A stretch of DNA of 64,000 nt from assembly GCF_026151205.1 (NCBI RefSeq), contig NC_087073.1:10578636-10642635 (forward strand). The letters are read 5' to 3'. The notes beneath the pieces were generated by a model. The model worked only from the letters and a program-made list of their open reading frames with translations. It was not told where the DNA came from and ran no database searches. The translations under genes and the position numbers were made by a program. This document shows positions 11,121 through 22,669 of this stretch, in pieces (position 1 is the stretch's first letter; each line of letters opens with the position of its first letter). The stretch is from Bolinopsis microptera. Taxonomy: Eukaryota > Ctenophora > Tentaculata > Lobata > Bolinopsidae.

Positions 11121-12320
11121 ATGACAGCAACGTATCTTCTTTTGACTACAGTTGTCTTTAGTATGGCTCTAAAAGCTTGTGCTGCTAGAAAGTTGGCTGT
11201 AGCAGGTCCCATCAATACATTTGGGTTAAAGCTCCTGTCACACAGTCCCCCTGGTGAGAACGTGATGATATCTCCTTACTCCATATGTACTGCTGTGGCA
11301 ATGCTGAATGCTGGTGCTGCTGGAACCACTAAAGCTCAGATTGACAAAGCATTTGGTTGGGGTGATATAGACCGCTTGTCAGGGCAGTACAGGAAGTTGT
11401 TAAGTTCTGTGGGCTCCAGTGGAGAATTCAACCTCAGCTCCAGCAACAGGTTGTATGTGGATAAAGAGTTCCACCCTCTACAGAGCTATACTAACACTCT
11501 TTCTGGTGACTTTGGAGCAGATTTGGAGAGAGTGGACTTCAGTTCAGGTGACAACTCCGACACAGTTCAACAAGTCAACTCCTGGGTTGAAAGTCAGACT
11601 AACGGCAAAATCGACAAGATGTTTAAAGAAATAGATCCGCAAACTAGAGCTATTCTCATCAACACCATATACTTCAACGCCCAATGGCAGATACCTTTTA
11701 CTAAAACAGTGAAAAGGGCTTTCTACACAGATGAAAGTCACCACACCATGGTGGATACCATGACAGTGAGTGCGGTGTTCGGTTACTATAGAAGTGAGGA
11801 TGTAGAGGTTGTTAAACTGCCCTACCTTGCCGGCAAGTCAGATATCAGCATGATAATAATAAAACCTGCAGCTAGAGGTGGCCTAGCAGCTCTCGAGAAA
11901 AAGATCATCAAGAAACGGTTTTCTAAAATCAATAAGTGGATAAAAAAGGTTAACGAAGTCTATTCATACACCATCGCGCTTTCAATGCCAAAGTTTGAGT
12001 TCGGGTCTAAATTTGACAACTTGAAAGAAATTCTCAAAGAAAACTTTGGTGTGAAAGATGTTTTTAATGTTGGTAAAGCGGATTTAAGCGGAATTGACGG
12101 AAGTAGAAATTTGTTCGTGTCCTCGGTTATTCATCAGTCTTTTATCTCTGTTGATGAGAAGAGAACGGAAGCAGCGGCAGCAACATCCGTACAAGTCCGA
12201 TTCAGGAGCGGACCTAGAAGAGTTAATATTGATCACCCCTTTATGTTTCTGATATACGATCAGAAGAATAAAGTAGTTCTCTTTCTTGGTCGGATGTATA
12301 CCCCTGGTAATGCAGAATGA
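11121..12320 (+). CDS. Secreted serpin, likely inhibitory, predicted P1 Arg
   Basis: Single-exon 399-residue protein, the usual serpin length. A signal peptide (MTATYLLLTTVVFSMALKAC) is followed by the serpin fold: helix B region NVMISPYSICTAVAMLNAGA, strand s3A ILINTIYFNAQWQIPF (family FxxxWxxxF-like), and C-terminal HPFMFLIYDQKNKVVLFLGR. The reactive-centre loop VDEKRTEAAAATSVQVRFRS has the small-residue hinge (P12-P9 AAAA) needed for loop insertion. Counting from the hinge places P1-P1' at Arg-Ser, and the spacing to the following V and HPF matches inhibitory serpins. P15, usually Gly, is Arg. It therefore probably traps a trypsin-like serine protease outside the cell. No ER-retention signal is seen at the C-terminus (PGNAE). 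Function as inhibitor is inferred. Confidence 0.95.
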   Translation: MTATYLLLTTVVFSMALKACAARKLAVAGPINTFGLKLLSHSPPGENVMISPYSICTAVAMLNAGAAGTTKAQIDKAFGWGDIDRLSGQYRKLLSSVGSSGEFNLSSSNRLYVDKEFHPLQSYTNTLSGDFGADLERVDFSSGDNSDTVQQVNSWVESQTNGKIDKMFKEIDPQTRAILINTIYFNAQWQIPFTKTVKRAFYTDESHHTMVDTMTVSAVFGYYRSEDVEVVKLPYLAGKSDISMIIIKPAARGGLAALEKKIIKKRFSKINKWIKKVNEVYSYTIALSMPKFEFGSKFDNLKEILKENFGVKDVFNVGKADLSGIDGSRNLFVSSVIHQSFISVDEKRTEAAAATSVQVRFRSGPRRVNIDHPFMFLIYDQKNKVVLFLGRMYTPGNAE

Positions 12321-13281
12321 TCTTGGTACTGGAAACGAAACGTATTAGGAATGATCATGGAACAACAAATTATAAAATTGTGGTGTGGTGGGCTTTAAAA
12401 AAAAGAAACAAACAAACACGTAAATTGCAATTTCTCTGCTCAGTGAAGTTTTTCTGGTACAGTAAATTTTCTCTATAATAATTTTAATGACGAGTTTAAA
12501 CTTCGGATTTCCCGTTCAAAATTTTATCTCTATTTTTGTATATTATCAATTAAAAATTTGGGCAATTCGATAATCTGTCGGTGGTCACTTAACGCACGGT
12601 TAGCTCACGGTTAACGCACACTTAACACATCGACAGATTACCGAATTGCCAAAATTTGTGTGTTAAAATTCTTTGTTTTTAATTTTGACAAGAATGATTA
12701 TAATAATATTATAATGACTTAGATATCCCCCTTCCCCCCATCTATCCAAGTCTAATTGATTAAAAATTTTTGATTTTTCCAGAACTATGTTAAACCGCTT
12801 TTTATGTTTGCTGATTTACAAAATATAATGGATATAAGATTTAAATTATTATCGAAGAATTTATTTTATATTTTACAGATTATCATAAAATCGTACAATT
12901 TCATATCATTCATTTTAATTAATTGTTCATCTGTTTCACTTCTTTTAAAGAAAATTTACCCGATGAGGATACAATATGGAGTAATTGGTGGTATTAGAAT
13001 CGATAAACAATCGCCAAATCGGTCAGCTTAGAATTAAACGATTTTAAATTTTTAAGTTTTTCAAGATTCAGATATGTTCAAAATAAATTACACTCCTTAC
13101 AGCTATGTCAAGACAATAGCAAAACTTTAGTTGGTAGTCGGACAAATGATAGCTTGAATACAATTACCACCTTGCAAGCTGAGTAGCCCAACAGAAGAGC
13201 TGAGAGGCTGGCAAGAGACCTAAAGAACTCCCCATCAACCAGTGAAACCTATAACCCCTACCCCACTAACAGACTATAATA
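12321..13281. other. Serpin 3' flank and hobbit upstream region
   Basis: AT-rich DNA with no supported gene. It contains the hairpin at 12554-12657. The hobbit start lies at 13282; no TATA or other promoter element can be claimed. Confidence 0.4.
12554..12657. repeat. Imperfect 27-bp inverted repeat around short direct repeats
   Basis: Arms 12554-12580 and 12631-12657 share GGCAATTCG(A/G)TAATCTGTCG in opposite orientation. The loop contains repeats of TTAACGCAC and GGTTA-type words. It is probably a short palindromic element. Confidence 0.7.
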
Positions 13282-16200
13282 ATGCACCTGTACCTGAGCG
13301 TCTTGCTTCATCTGGCGGTCGCTGTCTTCTCTCTCGCTTGTCTTTCTAGGTATATCATTACTAACTATCATAAGCATGATAAGTGCTACGGACAATTCAA
13401 CAGGTTTCTTTCGGGAGAAATAAAGGAATCAATTTGATGAGGAAAAAATGATTAAGACAAAATATATTTCCTCACCAAACTCCCCCTCTTCAGGCTGGTG
13501 GGAGTGTTGTTAAGCTGGTTCCTGAGCGCAGTCACAAAACACCGTATACAGATAGGACACGTGACCTTGTTATCAGTTCACGACATCAAGGTAGAGACCC
13601 GGGACAATGGCATTAAACTCAGAGTCAGTCATGTCTCCATTGTCTCCAAGCTCTTCTCTAATTCCATGTAGGTATTTCCGAGGATTATGATTGTTTTTAT
13701 ATTGTTAACTGCCCTTAAGCCCTTTTTATAGTTTTAATGGGCTGCCCCAAATATCTTCTTAAAATTATTAAATAACACTTAACATTACCAAGTTATAGTT
13801 TTATTTGTCTCGGTCCTAAATCCCTCGAATTAATAAATTCTCCTTTAACTCTTTAACCCTTTAACCCCTGTTATAAATGACATAGATTTGGATAATACAC
13901 ATTTTACAAAGTCACTTCATTAAATCATATTCTAGAAATCCCCCCGTACCCCTGGGACTGGTAACCACTTAGTTACCACCTAGTTACCACCTAGTTACCA
14001 CCTAGTTACCACCTAGTTACCACCTAGTTACCACCTAGTTACCACCTAGTTACCACCTAGTTACCACCTAGTTACCACCTAGTTACCACCTAGTTACCAC
14101 CTAGTTACCACCTAGTTACCACCTAGTTACCACCTAGTTACCACCTAGTTACCACCTAGTTACCGCCTAGTAACCACCTAGTTACCACCTAGTTACCACC
14201 TAGTAACCACCTAGTTACCACCTAGTAACCACCTACTTACCACTTAGTTACCACCTAGTAACCACCTAGTTACCACCTAGTTACCACCTAGTTACCACCT
14301 AGTTACCACATAGTTACCACCTAGTAACCACCTAGTTACCACCTAGTTACCACCTAGTTACCACTTAGTTACCACCTAGTAACCACCTAGTTACCACCTA
14401 GTTACCACCTAGTTACCACCTCGTACCCTCAGGAGGTGGGTGGGACTGTTTGTAGGCCAGGTTGATGTAAAACTACCTGAATTAGGAGCACTTCTCGCAC
14501 GGAGAAAGAAACAGACCTTATCAGTTACAACTGCTTCCTCCGACAAGAAACCTTTCAGAATGCCTCCTTTTATCGTTTACCTAATTCAGGTAATGTTAGA
14601 AATGTAACCACGGTAACGTAACCATGGTTATGTTAGAAATTTAAACATGCATGACTTTATCTTGTTCCAAATATAGAAATGTGTATTTTTTAAGCAAGGA
14701 CTGGTTTGGATTTCTAATCAGTATAAATTAACAAGATGTATGTATAGTAGAAGTTTTCGGGTTTGTTATTAAACTATCGAAGATAACATAAATATTGTCG
14801 TGTTAACACAAGATTTGCCGTTCATTACAATGTTATGTGTCAAAATACAAGGAATTTCAAGGTTTTATCTCAAGTATCTTCTTAAACTGACATAATATTT
14901 CAGAGAGTACACTTTAGTGTGGAGAGTATCACATTACAGGCAAAAGATAGATCACTCAGTGTGGCCGTATCGCTTTCAACTGGGGTTAATCTGGTTTCTT
15001 TTCCTGATAAGGACAACAAGTAATGTGCTTGTTTATTAATTTTATTATTGATGGTCATGGTAGTCATATGTTTTAAATTACATTTAACATATCAGTAAAA
15101 CATCTGGAAGACATTTTTAATAAATACTTTAAAGTTTCCAATTCTGGACTCGTAACCATGAGTGGAAATGATCAAATTTTTGCGGGAGTGCTCACGTTAT
15201 ATCCTTCCCTTTCAGATTCGTATCATCACATTTAGCTATGGACCATATAGAGATAATACTGAAAGAAGACAAAACGACTTACTTAAACACTTCGTTTGGA
15301 GTTAAACTGGACCTTTTATTTTCGTATTACTTTGAATCGGTGGGTTTACCTTATGTAGTAGAAATACTGTAACACTTTCTGTTGTACTTACTGAGTCTTC
15401 TTACACACTTTGCCGTGATAATGGTTAACAAGTGATCATTACCCGTACTAGGGAGTCTTGTAAAAACACTTGGTGAGATGCTATACATTTGTTCACGCTC
15501 AAATAGAAAACAATTAGGAACAAAAAGTAAAGCAACAATATTTCAGATAGAGACTATAAAAGTATCAGTGGATATGCTATCTGTAATGGCTTATGAGGGG
15601 ATACTAGATGTGATAAAACAGTTCAATCTCCGGAACAAATCGCCCTCCAATTCTATTGGTATTAAACTAATTACAACACTACAAATCTATTACATTTATT
15701 GAGAATTATGTAATGTAACGCGATGGAAGTATTTTAAGCGGGCATATCCTGTCCAAACCCAGGATACATGACATAAAGAATTTGGTTTAACTTGCTTGTA
15801 TGAAAAGCATTTTCCACCACTTTATAACGTGTCGTACCGTGCCCCGATATAATCCTTAAACCTTCATAACCGTTATTTTGTCCCTTTTTGTCCACCCTAC
15901 TTTTTGTCCGTTTTAAAAATAAAGGGTACCGAACGGACAAAAACGGACACAAAACATGAGCCCCCCCCTTTTATTAGGTGAACTTATCCCCAGTGTAGTG
16001 CTCTATTCTAAATGCCGGTCTAGGGTAAATAGAACTAATGTACCACTCAACCTTCAGAGACGGTAACAAAACAGAAGATCTCTATTTTCAAGAAGATATC
16101 CAGGATACTGCCCCTGGTTGCTAAAGACCGCAGTTTAAGGATACAGAACGTGTCGTGCAGTGTGTCAGATGTAGAGGAAACTAGGTCAGTGAGAATGTCC

Positions 16201-19200
16201 ATATAAATAGTACACCAACACAGCAACAAGGGACATAATTGAATGTTTTTATAGTGCAGGAAACTCAGGGCACCTCCATTATTACCCGTTATATTCTCCT
16301 CAGGAACATGAGTTTTAAGATAGAGAGTATGACAGAAGAAGGAGCACACAGCACATCAGACGCACTCATCGAGAACTTGTCTCTTAGCAACGCTAAAGTT
16401 TACATCAACAACACAGACTTCTTGTCTATTGGCTCTATTAAATTATCTCCTTTCAAGGTTTGTTAACACGTGTCGATGTGTTCGTAGTTTAAACAGATGT
16501 TCGAACTGCTGATAAGAAGGTGAAAAAAACAAACATCTTGAACACTAGATATATTTTGTTGCGTCCATCCACCCTAATAATAACTCTAAATAGCACAGCC
16601 TTACATAATCAACAGATAATCGTCTCACTGTAGCAATCAGTAAATACAATAACGATATAAATGAACGTTATAATCATAAAATTACTCATTATGCTAATAA
16701 TAATATAATCACATAATCCCTAATTACCTAATCATTATGTTCACTCTCCAGGTTACTGGATTAAATAAGAGAGAAGTGACAGTTAACGTATCAGCTCATA
16801 TTGATATGCCCTCTATTCAATGGTTCAACACTGAGTTAGTTTCCTGGGTTACCTCTATCCCTGTATCTACTGCACCTAGAGAACAAGGTAGGGTTGGTTG
16901 GGGCTGTTGTTTTCTTGTAGAAGCTTAACCTTGGGTTTTTATCTCAATGTCCATGTTTGTTAATGCGATAAAATCCTTTTTGCCCAGGTATCCCCAAAGA
17001 ATCAGACTCTATTGATGCTCCTACCCTATCTATAACAAGCATTACAAGACTTACTAACCTATCTGTCAAGATGTTTGAAGACAGCAAGTCCGTCAGGAAG
17101 CTGATCACCCTTACCCTCCCTTCTCTAGACTTTCATCACAGGTATAAAGGTTTCTTCTTTATGCGAACGTGTTGTGGAACGTTGAAACATGAAGTTCTCC
17201 ATTTTAGTTTAATAATGGATATTGAATTGTTTCTATTATTTTCATACAGCCTATTATTTCAGTAAATCGTATGACAAGTTGAGTGTTGGGATTGCTTGCA
17301 AAGGTTTGTTACTCCAGCTACCAATACCACTGAAGATAAAGAAGAGGTTGAGAGACAGGTTACCCGCTATTCAGGAGAACCATTTGTGGGGGCAAGTGCT
17401 GGACTTTAAATCTCTTACAGTCAAGGTTAGTAAATAGTAGTAGTAGTTAGTAATAGTACAGTCAAGGTATTCACTGCAAAATAAGATAGCTACTCAGCAC
17501 ATTGACATTTGACGCTATTGTACTATTTGTTGACTGTTTTGGAGGTGAAATGGCTCAAGTTAAGTAAGAATTTTAGCGATTCTTACGTCAGAGATGTTAG
17601 CAGTAAGTTAGCACGAATAGTAGTACAGTATTACCTAACAACACCAATATGCAATGCTCTAAAGTCTAAATATATTCCCTTACCAGGTCCAAAAATACAA
17701 AGAAACTATAAAGGTTGATGTTGATATGCAGAACTCGGTAATGGAGTGGAACTATCATTTCTCAAACCTAATCATGGAGCTAATGCCACAGTTTATTATA
17801 ATGTTGCCTGTTCTTTCTACAGTCAAGACTCCTTCAGCTGCTACTACTCCATCTAAACCACGAGCCATTGGTGAGCAATGTGAATTTCATATTTTTGGTT
17901 TCACCACTATCAGTCAGGTTCAGAAATTAATTAAGATTGTGATTTCGTTTGATCATTAGAGGGCTTGATGTACGACATTAAGTCATTGCAATATTCTTTC
18001 AGATATCGACTGTAACATAGTCAGATTGAACGTGTTCCTTCTGTCAAATGAACCAGGTAAGTGTTATTAGTGTTATGAAGCCTGGTCAAGCTCATATGTT
18101 ATATCATGGCTGATTGCCAACTTCAGAGAATGTCCAGCCGTCTGCCAGTCACACTGCAATATGAATATTGCGTAACGCGCGCAGCTTCGCAAGTGTTGCG
18201 GGATGCAGCTTTCATAGCGAGCCACACGGACAAATTAATATTTTGTTCTTAATTTACGTACAACCCGCACGCAATTTGTTGCGTGGACTTATGATATGTA
18301 AATAAACTAATGATATGCAAATAATCTTGCTTTTCGAAGCAACATCATCATTGTCACACAGTCGTCACTGACGGCTTTTAATGTGTTGGTTACACTCATC
18401 TGTTGATAAACGGCAATAAAGATGGGCCATAGCACGACGAAGTCTTCGATTATTTTACATATTATTGTCTTTATAATTCAAATTCCAAATACTTTCAAAA
18501 ATATTTCAAATATTTTAGAAGATCTTGCATTTTTTCTTATCTCAGGAGAAGTTTGCTCTCTGCTTCACATCAACAAATTGAATCTGGACAAAAGGGGTAT
18601 AAGAAGTAATCTGTCCGTTGAGAACCTTTACCTTCACACAATGGAGCGATTACCTGAGGTATTTGAGAGCAGCTCATCATTCCATTTTACTTTTCTGCAG
18701 ATTATAAACGCACGGTTTATTAACATTCCAAGTACTGTTCAAAAGGCAGGCAAACAGAAAATCACGAACAGTTTAGTCTTTAAAAAAATCCTTTATCACC
18801 TTACACAGTGGGTGTCCCATGTAAAGCAACCTAATACACAACCTCCCCAGATCTACCTGTGTAACATAGAGTTAGAGGAGAGCGACACAATGCTCTACCT
18901 AGCTAAAGCCTCCGTAACACGTGACTTGAGCGGAGTATGTGGGGATGTGAGCAGTGTGGCGGTCAGCTGGGAACCTACCCAACACAGAGTGTTGGAGAGT
19001 TGTGTCAACAAGACTAAGGGGTCCATCATTTGCATCAGAGGTGAGAACTGGTATGCAGTGTAGTTAGATGACAGTATATTTATATTCAATGATATTGAGA
19101 AAGGCATTACTCGACACTAAGGCCTTATTGTGATATTAATATAATTGTGATATTCTTCACTTTCTCAGATTTGTTGATGTACCAGCGCCCAACTCAGCCC

Positions 19201-21894
19201 AGTGCTCCCTCTACAAGTCCCTCGGTTCCTATCAACAAGATCGTAGTCAATGTTACCAGAACTTCTCTCAACTTTATAACTTCCCCATCTAACCAGTAAG
19301 TGACAAAACAAGTCACTATAGTTACACGTTACCATAGTTACAAGTTACCATAGTAACAAGTTACCATAGTAACAAGTTACCATAGTAACAAGTTACAAGT
19401 TACCATAGTTACAAGTTACCATAGTTACAAGTTACCATAGTTACAAGTAACCATAGTTACAAGTTACCATAGTTACAAGTTACCATAGTTACAAGTTACC
19501 ACAGTTACAAGTTATCATAGTAACAAGTTACCATATTTACAAGTTACCATAGTAACAAGTTACCATAGTAACCACCTTCCTAGTGATGGAAGCCTTGGCG
19601 CTGTTCAATAATCACTTTGGTTTGCTGTTTTGCACTTTTTATAAAGGCACATTAAAATTAAGATCACTTGCAGGATATCGATAGAACTGACTCCGTTTGA
19701 ACTGAAGGTGGTGGACAGCGGAGTAAAGTTGAGGGTCAGTGACAATGTTACTGTTATTATGGACGGGCATCAGATCCTCTACATCACAGTAAGTAACACA
19801 AAACATTCCAAAACTGTATATTATTTTGTTACTATTTACTTACTTAGGAGACTTAGGAGATATTCGTAGATTCCTCTACTGGGTCATTGAATAGTTCGAC
19901 GGCCTTTGCAGCATCGCTGGTGCCTTATTCATACTCCAGTCCAGCAAAGAATTCCCATTCAAAATGAAAATATTTTATACGAATTAATCATGTGGCTCAT
20001 TGTTGTAGAGTAACATCCAGATAGTTGTAGATCACAAATCGGGACACGGTCTGTAAAAATCCTATCCGACCTTGTACACACTGAGGTGAACTACCCTGAA
20101 CCACCCTGAACCACCCCACACTTGAACCACCCTAATACACACAGAATGAAAACACTTTCGCCTCCTCAGGATGTTGGGTTAGAGCACGTGGTTCAGGAGA
20201 AAGAGCTGCTTGAAGTTAGAGAGTGCTACCCAGAGTTCGCTTCAACTAACCGAGCATGGTACGAAACTTTGTTAACTTAACTAATTGTATTATTACTTAT
20301 GTAAATTGCTAACAGAAATAGCCAACTGAACTGATACCAGCTTAGGCTACCTCTTTTATCTGATCGTATATATTTGATTCGAAATTATCGGAGATGGTGT
20401 CCTGATCACATGGGTAATACGTGGAGTTTAGGATAAATTGCCGATAAACAATGAATTTTCCACTGACCTCAAGTGGCCTCAGCTTATAAACCCCTCAAAC
20501 CACAGGTACTTCCACTGCCGGGAGTTCAAAGTGTTTCTGCCCCACAACTACGGCAGAAACCCCACAAATAGCAACCACCCAACTCTGGCTCTGGCTATTG
20601 ACGAGGCTCAGAACTGTTTTAAAATGTTGAAGGCTCTGCACAGGTGGGTGACTATTTGTTTAATTAATATTAACTCTGTGACGTCACGTGGCGTTGTGTG
20701 ACGTCACGTGTCGTTGTGTGACGTCACGTGGCGTTGTGTGACGTCACGTGGTGTTGAAGGCTCTGCACAGGTGGGGGACTATTTGTTTAAGTAATGTTAT
20801 TTATAGATTATTTATTTGCATGTTTTGTATCGCTCTGATACAGTGAATATTCATATTACTAACCCTATCATGTTTACCTATTTTTACTTTGTTGATACCT
20901 TACTCGGGATTATTATAACCGGGATAAAGTGGTGGGTTTTGGAAGATTCCGCCATATTTTTCCCGGTCAAAAATTTTACCAGTCATAAAAAAACCCGCCG
21001 ACTCAGATTATGGGGTTCCAAGGGGGTGGTGATCATCATATTTTCTTTGAAGTCTCATATGTGCTAGAGAAGACTTTTGAAGCAGTGGATGGAGGGCTGT
21101 AACTTAATTGGCGGTTGCTACCATAATTTCGTTATAAAAATCACAATTTGGTTATAGAAATCAGATTTCAGGGTGGACCGTGATTCTCACTTTTCTTGCC
21201 CATGAAGTGAGTAAACTGTGCCACTATTTCATGGTCCACGGTGGATTGATTACTGGAGCAGTTGAAGATGCAAAGCCAAGACGTTCCCCAATACCAAGCG
21301 GTGGGCAGGAAATTAAGCTCCGGCTGACCTTCAGAGCAGTAGCCCCATTAGCGGACAAAATGAAAGTCTTGTTAAGACAACAATACAACTTCGAATTTGA
21401 CGGTCAGTGCAGCAGGGGGATATCAATAATGATAATGGAGGGGACATCAGCGATAATGAGAATGAGAATACGCTTTAATGAAGATTTGACTTATTATTGC
21501 TATAGATTTATTTTCCTTTAAATACTAGACGTGTCTTTTTTTCTATTTCTGAGTAATATCAGTAACTGTAAATTGAAATAACTAACAGAAATTTCGGTTG
21601 AAAATTTGTTGACCTCTGAAAAAAAACTTGAAAGGTCGGCCACCGGTAAATACATGACCGGGATAATTTGGCGGGTTTTGGGAAATTCCGCCATATTTTT
21701 CCCGGTTATTAATTTTCCCAGTCATAAATTAACCCGCTATAATATTCCCGAGTAAGGTAAATAACAAGTAAGTTGGGTAATATGGGCCCACTTTCTACTA
21801 ACCCAGTTACTGATATCTCACCAGGGTACCAAGACTTGCTAGTGACGGTGAACCACTGTACGCTGACTGTAAAGTGGAGATCAAACAATTCCTG
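13282..21894 (+). CDS. BLTP2: Hobbit/KIAA0100 bridge-like lipid transfer protein, exons 1-19 (N-terminal part)
   Basis: Exons: 13282-13349, 13494-13667, 14433-14589, 14904-15019, 15216-15339, 15547-15658, 16058-16184, 16304-16457, 16752-16887, 16988-17141, 17263-17425, 17687-17870, 18003-18056, 18546-19040, 19169-19295, 19674-19788, 20170-20258, 20506-20643 and 21825-21894. All junctions are GT-AG and phase-consistent. The start MHLYLSVLLHLAVAVFSLAC is an N-terminal membrane anchor. It is followed by KHRIQIGHVTLLSVHDIKVE, matching the KIAA0100/hobbit opening (membrane helix then the first beta-groove repeats). Later segments keep the alternating beta pattern of RBG proteins, e.g. YFHCREFKVFLPHNYG and IDEAQNCFKMLKALHR. 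BLTP2 proteins form a long hydrophobic groove moving lipids at ER-plasma membrane contacts. The exon at 18546 may contain a 42-nt in-frame intron (18659-18700). The next exon is 22 kb away at 44112. Confidence 0.9.
13961..14420. repeat. 12-bp minisatellite GTTACCACCTAG, ~38 copies
   Basis: Near-perfect head-to-tail array filling most of hobbit intron 2 and ending 12 bp before the acceptor at 14432. Every unit carries a CCTAG that resembles a weak 3' splice site. Variants GTAACC and CACTTAG recur toward the distal end. Confidence 0.97.
19316..19574. repeat. 16-bp minisatellite GTTACCATAGTTACAA and variants
   Basis: Array beginning about 20 bp after the donor of the exon ending at 19295. The 16-mer also forms the first third of the 48-bp array at 23.9-25.1 kb and, with one change, the short array at 22.62 kb. 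Confidence 0.95.
20679..20750. promoter_or_regulatory. Four 20-bp repeats each with TGACGTCACGTG (CRE fused to E-box)
   Basis: TGACGTCACGTG occurs at 20679, 20699, 20719 and 20739. Each is a palindromic CRE (TGACGTCA) overlapping a CACGTG E-box. The array sits just inside a hobbit intron, between the real 5' splice site and its duplicated copy at 20754-20794. It could be a CREB/ATF-responsive intronic element or simply a repeat that happens to include these words. Confidence 0.5.
20754..20794 (+). repeat. Duplicated copy of an exon end plus its 5' splice site
   Basis: TTGAAGGCTCTGCACAG followed by GTGGG repeats 20627-20667, including the last 17 bp of hobbit exon 18 and its donor, with only three or four differences in 41 bp. 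It offers a second donor at 20771. Confidence 0.9.
20898..21757 (+). mobile_element. 860-bp TIR transposon-like element, copy 1, TA target duplication
   Basis: Ends CCTTACTCGGGATTATTATA and its inverted counterpart, flanked by TA at 20896-20897 and 21758-21759. Subterminal regions are also inverted (CCGCCATATTTTTCCCGGT). A central open frame of 113 codons (21180-21521, first codon GTG; first ATG 21231) is shared with copy 2. The frame is not a recognised transposase. TA duplication is typical of Tc1/mariner-type mobilisation. The element lies in a hobbit intron. Confidence 0.85.
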
Positions 21895-22135
21895 GTGAGT
21901 TTGATATTGTTAAAACTTAGTTTAATAAGTTTATAAGTTTTGTAAGTCTCTTGACATATAACTGTGTAGTGTCTACTCATCATTGTGAAGGTATTTCTGG
22001 TAGTAAACCCTTCTAATCGTGTCAATTCGTTTCATCAAGGCATGATTCAAAGAGTAAAACAGATTTTTCTTCCAAATTAATATTTTGATGTTTAACAGAA
22101 TAACAGAGTTTCGTCTGAGTTTGTTCGGAGAATTT

Positions 22136-22275
22136 AAAACATTATTATACATTATACATTATACATTATACATTATACATTATATATTACACATTACACA
22201 TTATACATTATACACTATACATTATACACTATACATTATATACTATACATTATATACTATACATTATACATTGAC
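22136..22275. repeat. AT-rich satellite of ATTATACATT words
   Basis: Irregular tandem array of TTATACA-type units at the start of the 22-kb hobbit intron. The plus-strand open frame through it is an artefact. Confidence 0.9.
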
Positions 22276-22618
22276 AACTGACAATTTACAATTGCCCTCA
22301 AACAATTATGAGGCATCATCAGACTTAAGAATATCATGATTTGTTTTATCAACTAATAATCACAATTACGTTACATCAAATCAAATAACATACAATAATT
22401 AAACTCAAAGTAAATCAAGATAAAGCAAAAAGTCCTTAATAATCAAATAAAGTGGGCAGGCTGTAATTTTAACTTGATGCAGCTGTCATCAGATATCATC
22501 TCTCTTAGAGCAGTATCTGCTATTTTGAAGCTGAAAAAGGCAGTTTGGTGAATAGTCTTAGCTAATGTACAAGTTTATGATTTTTAGAACTCTCAAACAA
22601 AGAATTGGGCTAATCAAC

Positions 22619-22668
22619 AAGTTACCAAAGTTACAAGTTACCAAAGTTACAAGTTACCATAGTAACAG
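22619..22668. repeat. Short GTTACCAAAGTTACAA array touching the DEG/ENaC stop codon
   Basis: About three units directly follow (on the minus strand) the channel gene's stop codon at 22670-22672, so they begin its 3' UTR. Confidence 0.85.
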
Positions 22669-22669
22669 G

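Noticed and set aside
13961-14420. CRISPR array
   Set aside because: Units are contiguous 12-mers with no spacers, in an animal intron.
18422-19063. Independent 213-codon gene
   Set aside because: The part from 18546 is a hobbit exon; the first 41 codons are upstream intron and the last few run past a consensus donor.
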